From Phaeobacter bryozoorum (lineage in GTDB: Bacteria > Pseudomonadota > Alphaproteobacteria > Rhodobacterales > Rhodobacteraceae), in the NCBI RefSeq assembly GCF_041893525.1, contig NZ_CP169068.1: a stretch of DNA of 64,000 bases, one strand, 5' to 3'. Position 1 is the first letter of the stretch, and the number at the start of each line of letters is the position of its first letter. The notes beneath the pieces are model-generated. The model did not search any database. It worked only from the letters and a program-made list of their open reading frames with translations, and was not told where the DNA came from. Below are positions 26,468-34,525 of this stretch, piece after piece. The position numbers and the translations under genes are program-made.

Positions 26468-27445
26468 ATGTATGCTCAGATGATTAAATCCGAAGCGACC
26501 CAGGACGATCCGGAAAAGCTGGCGGCCTTTCAGGCGCGCATCGACGCGGGCGAGAAGATCGAGCCCAAGGACTGGATGCCCGAAGGCTACCGCAAAACGC
26601 TGATCCGCCAGATCGGGCAGCATGCGCATTCGGAAATCGTCGGCCAGCTGCCCGAGGGTAACTGGATCACCCGCGCGCCGACGCTGGAGCGCAAGGCGAT
26701 CCTCCTCGCCAAGGTGCAGGATGAGGCAGGCCACGGTCTCTACCTCTACTGCGCGGCGGAAACCCTGGGTGTCTCCCGCGACGAGATTACCGAAATGCTG
26801 CTGGACGGCCGCATGAAGTATTCCTCGATCTTCAACTACCCGACGCTGAACTGGGCCGACATCGGCGCGGTCGGCTGGCTGGTGGACGGCGCGGCGATCA
26901 TGAACCAGGTGCCGCTGCAGCGGACCTCCTTCGGTCCCTACTCCCGCGCGATGATCCGCATCTGCAAGGAGGAAAGCTTCCACCAGCGCCAGGGCTATGA
27001 CGCCATCCGCAAGATGGCGGAAGGCACCCCGGAGCAGAAGAAGATGGCCCAGGATGCGCTGAACCGCCTCTGGTACCCGTCGCTGATGATGTTCGGGCCC
27101 TCCGACAAGGACTCGGTCCATTCCGCCCAGTCGATGGCCTGGAAGATCAAGATGAACACCAACGATGAGCTGCGCCAGAAGTTCGTCGACCAGACCGTGC
27201 CGCAAGCCGAATACCTGGGCCTGACGATCCCCGATCCCGACCTGAAATGGAACGAGGAACGCGGCCACTACGACTACACCGATCCGGACTGGAGCGAGTT
27301 CTTTGAAGTGATCAAGGGCAACGGCCCCTGCAACGTGGACCGCCTCGCCGCCCGAAACAAGGCCTGGGACGACGGCGCCTGGGTCCGCGACGGCCTGCTT
27401 GCCCACGCCAAGAAAAAAGCCGCGCGTCGGCACGCCGCCGAATAA
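26468..27445 (+). CDS. paaA: PaaA, catalytic diiron subunit of phenylacetyl-CoA 1,2-epoxidase
   Basis: PaaA holds the diiron centre that epoxidises the phenyl ring of phenylacetyl-CoA. The 325-residue ferritin-like protein has the first metal motif DEAGH (Glu86, His89) and the second EESFH (Glu169, His172), with Glu56 a likely further ligand. AGGGGAGG precedes the ATG at 26468. It works with PaaB, PaaC and PaaD and gets electrons from PaaE, all encoded downstream in order. Confidence 0.97.
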   Translation: MYAQMIKSEATQDDPEKLAAFQARIDAGEKIEPKDWMPEGYRKTLIRQIGQHAHSEIVGQLPEGNWITRAPTLERKAILLAKVQDEAGHGLYLYCAAETLGVSRDEITEMLLDGRMKYSSIFNYPTLNWADIGAVGWLVDGAAIMNQVPLQRTSFGPYSRAMIRICKEESFHQRQGYDAIRKMAEGTPEQKKMAQDALNRLWYPSLMMFGPSDKDSVHSAQSMAWKIKMNTNDELRQKFVDQTVPQAEYLGLTIPDPDLKWNEERGHYDYTDPDWSEFFEVIKGNGPCNVDRLAARNKAWDDGAWVRDGLLAHAKKKAARRHAAE

Positions 27446-27508
27446 CCCCAAGCATTCCGGCGCCCCGCCCAGACGCGCAGCGCCCCCTCAGCCAGGAGGA
27501 TTTGAGAC

Positions 27509-27793
27509 ATGAAAAACGAATGGCCCCTCTGGGAAATCTTCATCCGCGGCCAGCACGGCATGAGCCACCGCCACGTCGGCTCCCTGCATGCGCCGGACGC
27601 CGAAATGGCGATCAAGAACGCCCGCGACGTCTACACCCGCCGCAATGAAGGCGTGTCGATCTGGGTGGTCGAGGCGAACCACATCGCCGCGTCCTCGCCC
27701 AGCGACAAGGGCCCGCTCTATGAGCCGTCCAAGTCGAAGGTCTACCGCCACCCGACCTTCTTCGACATCCCCGAAGAAGTGGGGGCGATGTAA
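27509..27793 (+). CDS. paaB: PaaB, phenylacetyl-CoA epoxidase subunit
   Basis: PaaB (94 residues) is the small bridging subunit of the epoxidase. The family start WPLWEIFIRGQHGMSHRHVGSLHAPDAEMA (residues about 4-33, given in outline) is clear. A strong AGGAGG lies nine bases before the ATG. Its TAA shares one base with the paaC ATG. Confidence 0.97.
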   Translation: MKNEWPLWEIFIRGQHGMSHRHVGSLHAPDAEMAIKNARDVYTRRNEGVSIWVVEANHIAASSPSDKGPLYEPSKSKVYRHPTFFDIPEEVGAM

Positions 27794-28554
27794 TGACCCG
27801 CGACGACGCATTTGCCCAGTTCCTGCTGCGGATGGGGGACAACACCCTGATCCTCGGCCACCGGGTCAGCGAATGGTGCGGCCACGCGCCGGTGCTGGAA
27901 GAGGACATCGCACTGGCCAACACTGCGCTGGACCTGATCGGCCAGACCCAGATGTGGCTCGGCCTTGCCGGTGAAGTGCAGGGCGAAGGCAAATCCGCCG
28001 ACGACCTCGCCTTCCTGCGCGACGCCTGGGACTTCCGCAACGTGCTCTTGTGCGAGGTGCCGAACGGCGATTTCGGCCGCACCCTGATGCGCCAGTTCCT
28101 GTTTGACGCCTGGCATTCGATCCAGCTGGGCCGGCTGATGAAGTCGTCGGACGAACGCGTTGCAGCAATCGCCGAAAAAGCTTCGAAAGAGGTGGCCTAT
28201 CACCTGGAACGCTCTGCCGACACGGTGGTGGGCCTGGGCGACGGCACCGGGGAAAGCCACCGCCGGATGCAGGAGGCGCTGGATTACCTCTGGCCCTATG
28301 TGGGCGAGATGTTCCAGTCCGACGATGTGGACGCCGAAATGGTGAAGGCTGGCATCGCCCCCGATCCGGCGGCCCTGCGCGAAGAATACGACGCGCTGGT
28401 GTCCCGCATCCTGGGTGACGCGACGCTGACCATTCCCGAAAGCCGCTTTGCCCACAAAGGCGGGCGCACCGGTGCGATGCACACAGAGCATCTGGGCCAC
28501 CTGCTGACCCAGATGCAATGGCTGCAGCGCGCCTATCCCGGCGCCAAGTGGTAA
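27793..28554 (+). CDS. paaC: PaaC, structural subunit of phenylacetyl-CoA epoxidase
   Basis: PaaC (253 residues) is the ferritin-like partner of PaaA that forms the PaaAC heterodimer but does not hold the catalytic diiron site. Family features include LLRMGDNTLILGHRVSEWCGHAP and DFRNVLLCEVPNGDFGRTLMRQ, described in outline. The start overlaps paaB by one base. A run of two strong hairpins follows its stop. Confidence 0.96.
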   Translation: MTRDDAFAQFLLRMGDNTLILGHRVSEWCGHAPVLEEDIALANTALDLIGQTQMWLGLAGEVQGEGKSADDLAFLRDAWDFRNVLLCEVPNGDFGRTLMRQFLFDAWHSIQLGRLMKSSDERVAAIAEKASKEVAYHLERSADTVVGLGDGTGESHRRMQEALDYLWPYVGEMFQSDDVDAEMVKAGIAPDPAALREEYDALVSRILGDATLTIPESRFAHKGGRTGAMHTEHLGHLLTQMQWLQRAYPGAKW

Positions 28555-28575
28555 GGCCTCGGCCGGAGAACTAAA

Positions 28576-28655
28576 GGCAACGCCCGTCACGAGCGGCGGG
28601 CGTTGCCCCCCCCACCGCGGGGGCGCAATGGGCGTTGCCCGGCGCACTGCCGGGC
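28576..28655 (+). repeat. Two tandem hairpins between paaC and paaD
   Basis: The first hairpin pairs GGCAACGCCCG (28576-28586) with CGGGCGTTGCC (28597-28607), an 11-bp stem. The second pairs GCCCGGC (28637-28643) with GCCGGGC (28649-28655). A C-rich tract lies between them. There is no T-run, so they more likely affect mRNA stability or translation of paaD than stop transcription. Confidence 0.6.
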
Positions 28656-28679
28656 GATACAGCCAATGAGGGTAACCGC

Positions 28680-29153
28680 ATGAGCCAAGTGACAACTCAG
28701 CCAAGCACTGACCAGATCTGGGAGTGGCTCGACGCCGTGCCGGATCCGGAAATCCCGGTGATCTCGGTCGTCGACCTCGGCATCGTCCGCGGTGTGGAAT
28801 GGCAGGGCGAAACCCTGGTTGTTTCCGTCACCCCCACCTACTCGGGTTGCCCGGCGACCTCGATCATCAGCCTCGACATCGAGACTGCGCTGCGCAGCAA
28901 GGGGATCGAAGACCTGAAGATCGAAACCCGGATCTCCCCCGCCTGGACCACCGACTGGCTGTCTGAAAAGGGCCGCGCCAAGCTGGAGGAGTACGGCATC
29001 GCCCCGCCCCAGCCCGCGGGCGGCCCGGAAAAATGCCCTCGTTGCGGCAGCAAGAACCTCACCAAGGTCAGCCAGTTCGGCTCGACCCCCTGCAAGGCCC
29101 ACTGGCGCTGCCAGGACTGCCTCGAACCCTTTGATTATTTCAAGTGCATCTGA
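28680..29153 (+). CDS. paaD: PaaD, phenylacetyl-CoA epoxidase maturation protein
   Basis: PaaD (157 residues) is a MIP18/DUF59-type Fe-S assembly factor needed for epoxidase activity. The DUF59 part contains DPEIPVISVVDLGI near residue 20 and PTYSGCPAT near 55. The C-terminus carries a zinc-ribbon-like set of cysteines: CPRC, then C, then CQDC, ending in DYFKCI. The ATG at 28680 is chosen over an upstream in-frame start because it follows GAGGG-type sequence and matches the family N-terminus. Confidence 0.95.
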   Translation: MSQVTTQPSTDQIWEWLDAVPDPEIPVISVVDLGIVRGVEWQGETLVVSVTPTYSGCPATSIISLDIETALRSKGIEDLKIETRISPAWTTDWLSEKGRAKLEEYGIAPPQPAGGPEKCPRCGSKNLTKVSQFGSTPCKAHWRCQDCLEPFDYFKCI

Positions 29154-29163
29154 GGAGACCCTG

Positions 29164-30237
29164 ATGGCGCGCTTTCACGACCTTGAAGTCACCGACGTCC
29201 GCAAGACCATCCGCGATGCGGTGGTTGTCACCCTGAAGCCCGTGAACGGCGCGGCTGAGGCGTTTGATTTCATCCAAGGCCAGTATCTGACCTTCCGCCG
29301 CGATTTCGACGGCGAGGAACTGCGCCGCAGCTACTCAATCTGTGCGGGCAAGGGCGAAGGCATCCTGCAGGTCGGCATCAAGCGCGTCGACGGCGGCGCG
29401 TTCTCGACCTGGGCCAACACCGAGCTGAAGGCGGGTGATACCCTGCAGGCGATGGCACCGATGGGGACCTTCTTCACCCCGCTCGATGGTACCGCCGAAA
29501 AGCACTACCTGGGCTTTGCCGGCGGCTCCGGCATCACCCCGGTGCTGTCGATCCTCAAGACCACGCTGGCGGCGGAACCCAAATCCTCTTTCACGCTGGT
29601 CTACGCCAACAAGGGCGTGAACACGATCATGTTCCGCGAGGAACTGGAGGATCTGAAAAACCTCTACATGGGCCGCTTCAATGTGATCCATGTACTGGAA
29701 AGCGACGCCCAGGAAATCGACTTGTTCACCGGTCTGGTGACAGAGGGGAAGTGCGCCCAGCTGTTCGAGCACTGGATCGACATCCAGTCGGTCGACACCG
29801 CCTTTATCTGCGGCCCGGAGCCGATGATGCTGGGTATCGCTGCGGCACTGCGCACCGCCGGTCTAAGCGATAGCCAGATCAAGTTCGAACTCTTCGCCTC
29901 CGCCCAGCCGGGCCGCGCAAAACGCAAGGCCACCGCAACGGATGCGGCCAGCAGCGCCAACCAAACCAAGGCCGCGATTACCCTGGACGGCGCCACCCAG
30001 ACCATCGAAATGGGCAAGGACATGACCCTGCTGGACGCGGCGCTCGAGAACGCCATGGACGCGCCCTATGCCTGCAAGGCAGGTGTATGCTCCACCTGCC
30101 GCTGCAAGGTGCTGGAGGGCGAGGTCGAAATGGTCGCCAACCACGCGCTGGAGGATTACGAGGTCGAAAAGGGCTATGTGCTGTCCTGCCAGGCCTATCC
30201 GCTGAGTGATCAGGTGGTGGTGGACTACGATCAATAG
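29164..30237 (+). CDS. paaE: PaaE, phenylacetyl-CoA epoxidase reductase
   Basis: PaaE passes electrons from NADPH through FAD and a [2Fe-2S] cluster to PaaA. The 357-residue protein has a ferredoxin-reductase part (about 1-235) with the flavin motif RRSYSIC near 57 and GGSGITPVLSI near 120, then a plant-type ferredoxin domain with the CKAGVCSTCRCK cluster ligands near residue 306. The ATG at 29164 follows GAGGAG. It closes the paaABCDE set. Confidence 0.96.
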   Translation: MARFHDLEVTDVRKTIRDAVVVTLKPVNGAAEAFDFIQGQYLTFRRDFDGEELRRSYSICAGKGEGILQVGIKRVDGGAFSTWANTELKAGDTLQAMAPMGTFFTPLDGTAEKHYLGFAGGSGITPVLSILKTTLAAEPKSSFTLVYANKGVNTIMFREELEDLKNLYMGRFNVIHVLESDAQEIDLFTGLVTEGKCAQLFEHWIDIQSVDTAFICGPEPMMLGIAAALRTAGLSDSQIKFELFASAQPGRAKRKATATDAASSANQTKAAITLDGATQTIEMGKDMTLLDAALENAMDAPYACKAGVCSTCRCKVLEGEVEMVANHALEDYEVEKGYVLSCQAYPLSDQVVVDYDQ

Positions 30238-30303
30238 CCCACTAGGTTAGAGCCCGAGCGATCAGGACAAAACACACAGCAACAAACTCAAGAGGACAAT
30301 CGC

Positions 30304-31071
30304 ATGAGTGACGAGATGAGCATTGAGAGCTATCTGGCGGCCGGTGGCGTCCTCAGCAATCCTTCCAACGTACCGCCACGCTATCGCGCTGAGCTGATGA
30401 CCATCATGGCCAGTTTCGTGGATAGCGCGCTGGCGGGAGCGGCGGGGTTTGTCGATATCATAAACGAAGGCCCGGGGATCAAATCGCGCATGGCTGCCGC
30501 CCGGATCGTATTGGAAAAAACCGCCAATGCAGACCGGGTCTTGCAGGTCATGGGCGATTTCGGGGCCGACACGGAGCGCTATGTAGACCACCACCCCTGG
30601 ACAGCCCGACTGGACCGCGAGGCTGGACTGGATCAGGCCAGATCCAAACATGACCGGCGCCTTGCTGTGTTCAATTACCCGCTTGAAGGCTGGGCCGATG
30701 CAGTGGTGATGAACCTTTTGATGGGACGCGCCGTTGCCGTGCAATTGGCAGAACTGTCCATGATCTCCTACCAGCCCTTGGCCGAGGCCTTCCGCGCCAT
30801 TCAACCGATTGAGGCGCATCACGCGCGGCTTGCCCATGAAGGCCTGTCGCGTCTCGTCCAGGAAGGCGACATCGGCATGTTGCAGGAGTCCATCGGTTAC
30901 TGGTGGCCACGTGTCGCCATCAGCTTTGGGGTCGATGACTCCGACAAATTCGAAGCCCTTCTCACACTGGGGTTGCGCCATCGCAGCAACGCAGAGCTGC
31001 GCGCACGGTGGCAAAGCGAGATGCGTGGCGTGTTGCGAGAGCTGGGGCTGGAAGCTCCCGAACCGGCCTGA
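30304..31071 (+). CDS. PaaA-like protein with a degraded diiron site
   Basis: This 255-residue protein belongs to the PaaA/PaaC family and aligns to the window's PaaA without gaps over the first helices (Tyr27 onto Tyr41). Three metal ligands of PaaA are replaced: Glu56 by Ala42, Glu86 by Lys72 and His89 by Asn75. The second motif survives as Glu170 and His173, and FNYP plus WAD are shared. A lysine in the empty site recalls PaaC. It follows paaE by 66 nt on the same strand. It may be a structural or regulatory partner; its function is unknown. Confidence 0.7.
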   Translation: MSDEMSIESYLAAGGVLSNPSNVPPRYRAELMTIMASFVDSALAGAAGFVDIINEGPGIKSRMAAARIVLEKTANADRVLQVMGDFGADTERYVDHHPWTARLDREAGLDQARSKHDRRLAVFNYPLEGWADAVVMNLLMGRAVAVQLAELSMISYQPLAEAFRAIQPIEAHHARLAHEGLSRLVQEGDIGMLQESIGYWWPRVAISFGVDDSDKFEALLTLGLRHRSNAELRARWQSEMRGVLRELGLEAPEPA

Positions 31072-31200
31072 AGCGGCGGCATCAAGGCACCGCCCGACAC
31101 CCACCCATATGGCGGAAGAACCCAGCGGAAAAGGTCTGGACGACTGACCCATCGCGTCCTAGGGTCAGCCTGTTCCAGCACCCCAAAAACGAGGCCCGAC

Positions 31201-32066
31201 ATGGCGATCAGCAAGACCATTCGCACCTATTTCAACGGCAGCTGGCATGAGGGCGATGTGGCAATCATGAAGGCCGCTGACCATGCGGCTTGGCTTGGAT
31301 CGTCGGTTTTCGACGGTGCGCGGCTGTTCGATGGTGTCACGCCCGACCTTGATCTGCACTGCGCCAGAGCCAACGCATCGGCCCACGCGCTGATGATGGC
31401 TCCAACCGTCAGCGTCGAAGATATGGTCGCCATCGCCAAAGAGGGTCTCGCTCTCTTTGCACCAGATGCCGCGGTCTACATCCGCCCTATGTACTGGGCG
31501 GCCGAGGGCAATTCCACGATGATCGCACCGGAACCCGCAAGCACCCAGTTTGCTCTTTGTCTGGAAGAAATCGCTATGGCTGCCCCGACAGCTGTAGCGA
31601 CTCTGACACGCACCTCCTTCCGCCGGCCCGTGCTGGAGAGTTCTGTGGTCAATGCAAAGGCCGGTTGCCTTTATCCGAACAACGCCCGCATGCTGCGTGA
31701 AGCGCGCGCAAAAGGATTAGCAACGCGCTCGCCCTCGATGCCATGGGGAATGTCGCTGAGACCGCCACGGCCAATATTTTCATGGTGCGTGACGGAGAGG
31801 TCTTTACTCCGATTGCAAATGGCACCTTCCTTGCAGGGATCACCCGTGCTCGTCACATCGCAAACCTGCGCTCAGATGGTGTCACCGTTCATGAAACAGT
31901 GCTTGGCTATAAAGACTTTGAAGACGCCGACGAAGTTTTCATGTCCGGCAATATGAGCAAGGTCACGCCAGTTGCCGCCTTTGACGATCGGCAATACCAG
32001 ATCGGACCAATCGCCAAGCGCACACGGGATCTCTATTGGGATTGGGCAACAAGCAGCCGTGGATAG
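31201..32066 (+). pseudogene. Class IV (branched-chain type) aminotransferase with a frameshift
   Basis: The N-terminal frame from ATG 31201 reads as a branched-chain/D-amino-acid aminotransferase (WLGSSVFDGARLFDG, then VVNAKAGCLYPNN with the PLP lysine). At about 31717-31719 (GGATTAGC) the frame is lost, and the family sequence resumes in another frame at ALALDAMGNVAETATANIF and runs to 32066. One extra base, for example TTT for TT, restores a 288-residue protein. The remainder is intact, so this is either a recent pseudogene or a sequencing error. Confidence 0.8.
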
Positions 32067-32151
32067 CTGCGTGCGACTAGCCTTTGTGCTCATCTATTGC
32101 GCCGGGGGATGGCTTGCGCCATGATCCAGACGGAACAACCAGAGGATCAAT

Positions 32152-32607
32152 ATGCGCAAATTTCTTGTGGTATTGGATGACAGCCGCGAATGCCTGAACG
32201 CCATGCGGTTCGCCGCCATGCGTGCCGCCAAGACTGGCGGCGGAGTTGAAATCCTTTCGGTGATTCCACCCGACGAATTCAATCATTGGATTGGCGTCGG
32301 CGAAGTGATGCGCGAAGAGGCCCGCGAACGCATACACGCCCATTTTGAAGTATTCGCGAAGTGGATGCGCGACCGGCAAGGTATCGAACCCAAACTCGTG
32401 ATCCGCGAAGGCGAAGCGGTGCCAGAGATTATCGCCCAGATCGAATCTGATCCCGAAATCGGCGTATTGGTACTGGGCGCCGGTGACGACCGCAAAGGCC
32501 CTGGTCCCCTCGTCACCCAGCTAAGTCGCTCATCCGGCAGCCTGCCGGTCCCGATCACAATCGTACCCGGCGATCTGTCTAAAGAAAAACTGGAAGCGAT
32601 CACCTGA
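32152..32607 (+). CDS. Universal stress protein family protein
   Basis: This 151-residue protein has the UspA fold pattern: KFLVVLDDSRECLNAMRFA at the N-terminus and VLVLGAGDDRKGPGPL near residue 103. The standard ATP-binding glycine pattern is not clearly kept, so nucleotide binding is uncertain. It is a cytoplasmic stress-related protein. It stands alone between the aminotransferase remnant and nfu. Confidence 0.85.
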   Translation: MRKFLVVLDDSRECLNAMRFAAMRAAKTGGGVEILSVIPPDEFNHWIGVGEVMREEARERIHAHFEVFAKWMRDRQGIEPKLVIREGEAVPEIIAQIESDPEIGVLVLGAGDDRKGPGPLVTQLSRSSGSLPVPITIVPGDLSKEKLEAIT

Positions 32608-32701
32608 TCGCTGCCAAGCTGACCGACCTGCGGGTTGCACGAACTCGCCGCGAGTGGATCCGAAGCGAAAGGCCCCAGCGCGCGCCACAAGGTTCCGCAA
32701 C

Positions 32702-32718
32702 TTTAGAACCGTTCCAAA
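32702..32718 (+). promoter_or_regulatory. Irr-control-element-like palindrome before nfu
   Basis: TTTAGAA (32702-32708), CCG, TTCCAAA (32712-32718) matches the alphaproteobacterial Irr control element TTTAGAA-N3-TTCTAAA with one mismatch. It ends two bases before a likely -35 box and 58 nt before the nfu start. Irr responds to haem/iron status, and nfu is an Fe-S carrier gene, so the site makes biological sense. Confidence 0.6.
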
Positions 32719-32720
32719 TC

Positions 32721-32749
32721 TTGACTTAAGCCCACCGGAGGCGCATATC
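32721..32749 (+). promoter_or_regulatory. Likely nfu promoter
   Basis: TTGACT (32721-32726) and CATATC (32744-32749) are separated by 17 bases. They lie 26-55 nt upstream of the nfu ATG, directly after the ICE-like palindrome. The -35 box is a good match; the -10 box is weaker. Confidence 0.5.
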
Positions 32750-32775
32750 TCTGCCACGCTTTAAGGAGGCCCGAC

Positions 32776-33339
32776 ATGTTCATTCAGACAGAATCCACGC
32801 CCAACCCGGCGACGCTGAAATTCCTGCCGGGCCAGACCGTACTGGAAATGGGCACAGCTGATTTTCCCAGCGCAGAGGCCGCAGGCTCATCGCCTTTGGC
32901 GCAGCGCATTTTTGCTGTTGCAGGCGTGACTGGCGTGTTCTTCGGCAACGATTTCGTAACCGTGACCAAGGCAGAGACGGTTGAATGGGACCACATCAAA
33001 CCGGCGATCCTCGGCGCGGTGATGGAACATTTCCAGTCCGGTCAGCCGGTGATTTCCGAAGGTGGCGAACAGACCTCTGGCCATGCGGAACACACCGGTG
33101 AGGATGGCGAAATCGTCAACCAGATCAAAGAGCTTCTGGACAGCCGCGTACGCCCTGCTGTGGCTCAGGATGGCGGCGATATCACCTTCCACGGCTTTGA
33201 CCGTGGTGTGGTCTACCTGCATATGCAGGGCGCCTGCGCAGGCTGCCCATCGTCGACACTGACGCTGAAGATGGGCATCGAAAACCTGCTGCGCCACTAC
33301 ATCCCCGAAGTGACCGAGGTTCGCCCCGTTGCCGTCTGA
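32776..33339 (+). CDS. nfuA: Nfu-type iron-sulfur cluster carrier
   Basis: This 187-residue protein has an N-terminal Nfu_N domain (starting MFIQTESTPNPATLKFLPG) and a C-terminal NifU-like domain with CAGC at residues 154-157, which binds a transient Fe-S cluster. It delivers clusters to target enzymes in the cytoplasm. AAGGAGG precedes the ATG. The tsaB start overlaps its last codons by 11 nt, linking Fe-S delivery and tRNA modification genes in one transcript. Confidence 0.93.
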   Translation: MFIQTESTPNPATLKFLPGQTVLEMGTADFPSAEAAGSSPLAQRIFAVAGVTGVFFGNDFVTVTKAETVEWDHIKPAILGAVMEHFQSGQPVISEGGEQTSGHAEHTGEDGEIVNQIKELLDSRVRPAVAQDGGDITFHGFDRGVVYLHMQGACAGCPSSTLTLKMGIENLLRHYIPEVTEVRPVAV

Positions 33340-33925
33340 CGCTCTCGTCCTTGGCTTTGATACATCGGCCGCGCATTGCGCGGCCGCTTTGTTGCGTGGG
33401 GACACGGTGCTGGCCTCCCGATTGGAGGAGATGACTCGCGGCCAGGCCGAACGATTGATGCCGTTGCTGGACGAGGTGCTCGCCGAAGGTGGCGCAGCTT
33501 GGGCGGATCTTGATGCCATTGGTGTCGGTATCGGACCCGGAAACTTCACAGGCATTCGCATCGCCGTGTCCGCTGCACGCGGTTTGGCGCTGGGGCTGGA
33601 TATTCCGGCAGTCGGTGTAAACGGATTTGACGCACGCCATCACCCCGGCACTCTCGCTGCGGTGCCCGCACCTCGCGATCATGTCTATGCACTGCCTCCC
33701 GGAGGCGAGCCCCGGCTGATGCCACTTGTTGAAGCGCAGGCGGTTGCCGCCGCGCATGATCTAGAGTTGCTGGCCGAGGCAACTCCGCCGGATATCGCCG
33801 AAGCCATCGCCCGCAACGCCGCCGACCGTTACCAAACAGAAGCAGTTGCCCCTGCCCCGCTGTACCTGCGGGCTGCTGATGCCGCGCCGGCAAGAGACGC
33901 CCCACCAACGCTGATTGATGGCTGA
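33329..33925 (+). CDS. tsaB: TsaB, tRNA t6A modification protein
   Basis: TsaB is the scaffold partner of TsaD in making threonylcarbamoyladenosine at tRNA position 37. The 198-residue protein has FDTSAAHCAAAL at the start and GIGPGNFTGIRIAVSAARGLAL near residue 70, the family hallmark. It starts at a TTG (33329) overlapping nfu by 11 nt; no nearer ATG keeps the FDTS strand. It is somewhat shorter than E. coli TsaB, as is common in this group. Confidence 0.92.
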   Translation: MPSDALVLGFDTSAAHCAAALLRGDTVLASRLEEMTRGQAERLMPLLDEVLAEGGAAWADLDAIGVGIGPGNFTGIRIAVSAARGLALGLDIPAVGVNGFDARHHPGTLAAVPAPRDHVYALPPGGEPRLMPLVEAQAVAAAHDLELLAEATPPDIAEAIARNAADRYQTEAVAPAPLYLRAADAAPARDAPPTLIDG

Positions 33926-33940
33926 TACCTTCGGTCGACC

Positions 33941-34396
33941 ATGCTACGAAACTGTCCCTCAAATCTGACACCACAGGACATGGCCCACACCCATCGGGCT
34001 GCCTTTGTGCAGGGGCGCCCGTGGTCTTCGGATGAATTTTCTGCCCTGCTCGACAGCCCGTTCAGCTATGCTGTCGGCGATACACGATGCTTTGCCTTGG
34101 GACGCGTTGTCGCTGGAGAGGCCGAACTGCTGACCATAGCGACCCACCCTGACTACCGGCGTCAAGGGTTTGCGCGTATGGTCTTGGACAGCTGGCAGGA
34201 AGCCGCGCTGGCCAGAGATGCAACCGATGGCTTTCTGGAAGTTGCCGCAGACAACCGATCGGCGCGTGCCCTGTATCACTCCTATGGATTTGCCGAAACC
34301 GGGCGGCGGGTCGGCTACTACCCGCGCGAAGGCGCGTCTTCAGTGGACGCAGTGCTCATGTGCGTCAGTTTACGCAAGGCCGAAACCGCAGAATAA
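33941..34396 (+). CDS. rimI: RimI-type GNAT N-acetyltransferase
   Basis: The 151-residue GNAT protein has the acetyl-CoA motif RRQGFARMV near residue 74 and the ALYHSYGF region near 110, both typical of RimI, which acetylates the N-terminus of ribosomal protein S18. Its place 15 nt after tsaB is the widespread tsaB-rimI pairing. Target specificity is inferred from family and context. Confidence 0.87.
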   Translation: MLRNCPSNLTPQDMAHTHRAAFVQGRPWSSDEFSALLDSPFSYAVGDTRCFALGRVVAGEAELLTIATHPDYRRQGFARMVLDSWQEAALARDATDGFLEVAADNRSARALYHSYGFAETGRRVGYYPREGASSVDAVLMCVSLRKAETAE

Positions 34397-34417
34397 CACC
34401 AAAAGGTCAAAAAACGG

Positions 34418-34448
34418 TTGACCCTTTCCGCAGGCTACGGCCTAAATT
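34418..34448 (+). promoter_or_regulatory. Possible promoter of the BMP transporter operon
   Basis: TTGACC (34418-34423) and TAAATT (34443-34448) are separated by 19 bases, slightly long for sigma-70. TTGACC is also one arm of an inverted repeat with GGTCAA (34405-34410), so a regulator may bind over the -35 box. It lies about 80-110 nt upstream of the binding-protein ATG. Confidence 0.35.
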
Positions 34449-34525
34449 GTCGCACCTTTTTAAAAACACATGGGTTGGGGCGGTCAAACTGGCCGCAACA
34501 AGAACAACAAATTGGGAGTACCCCT

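Noticed and set aside
28635..28680. Upstream in-frame start for paaD
   Set aside because: The extension would run through a hairpin and has no family similarity; the ATG at 28680 fits the family start.
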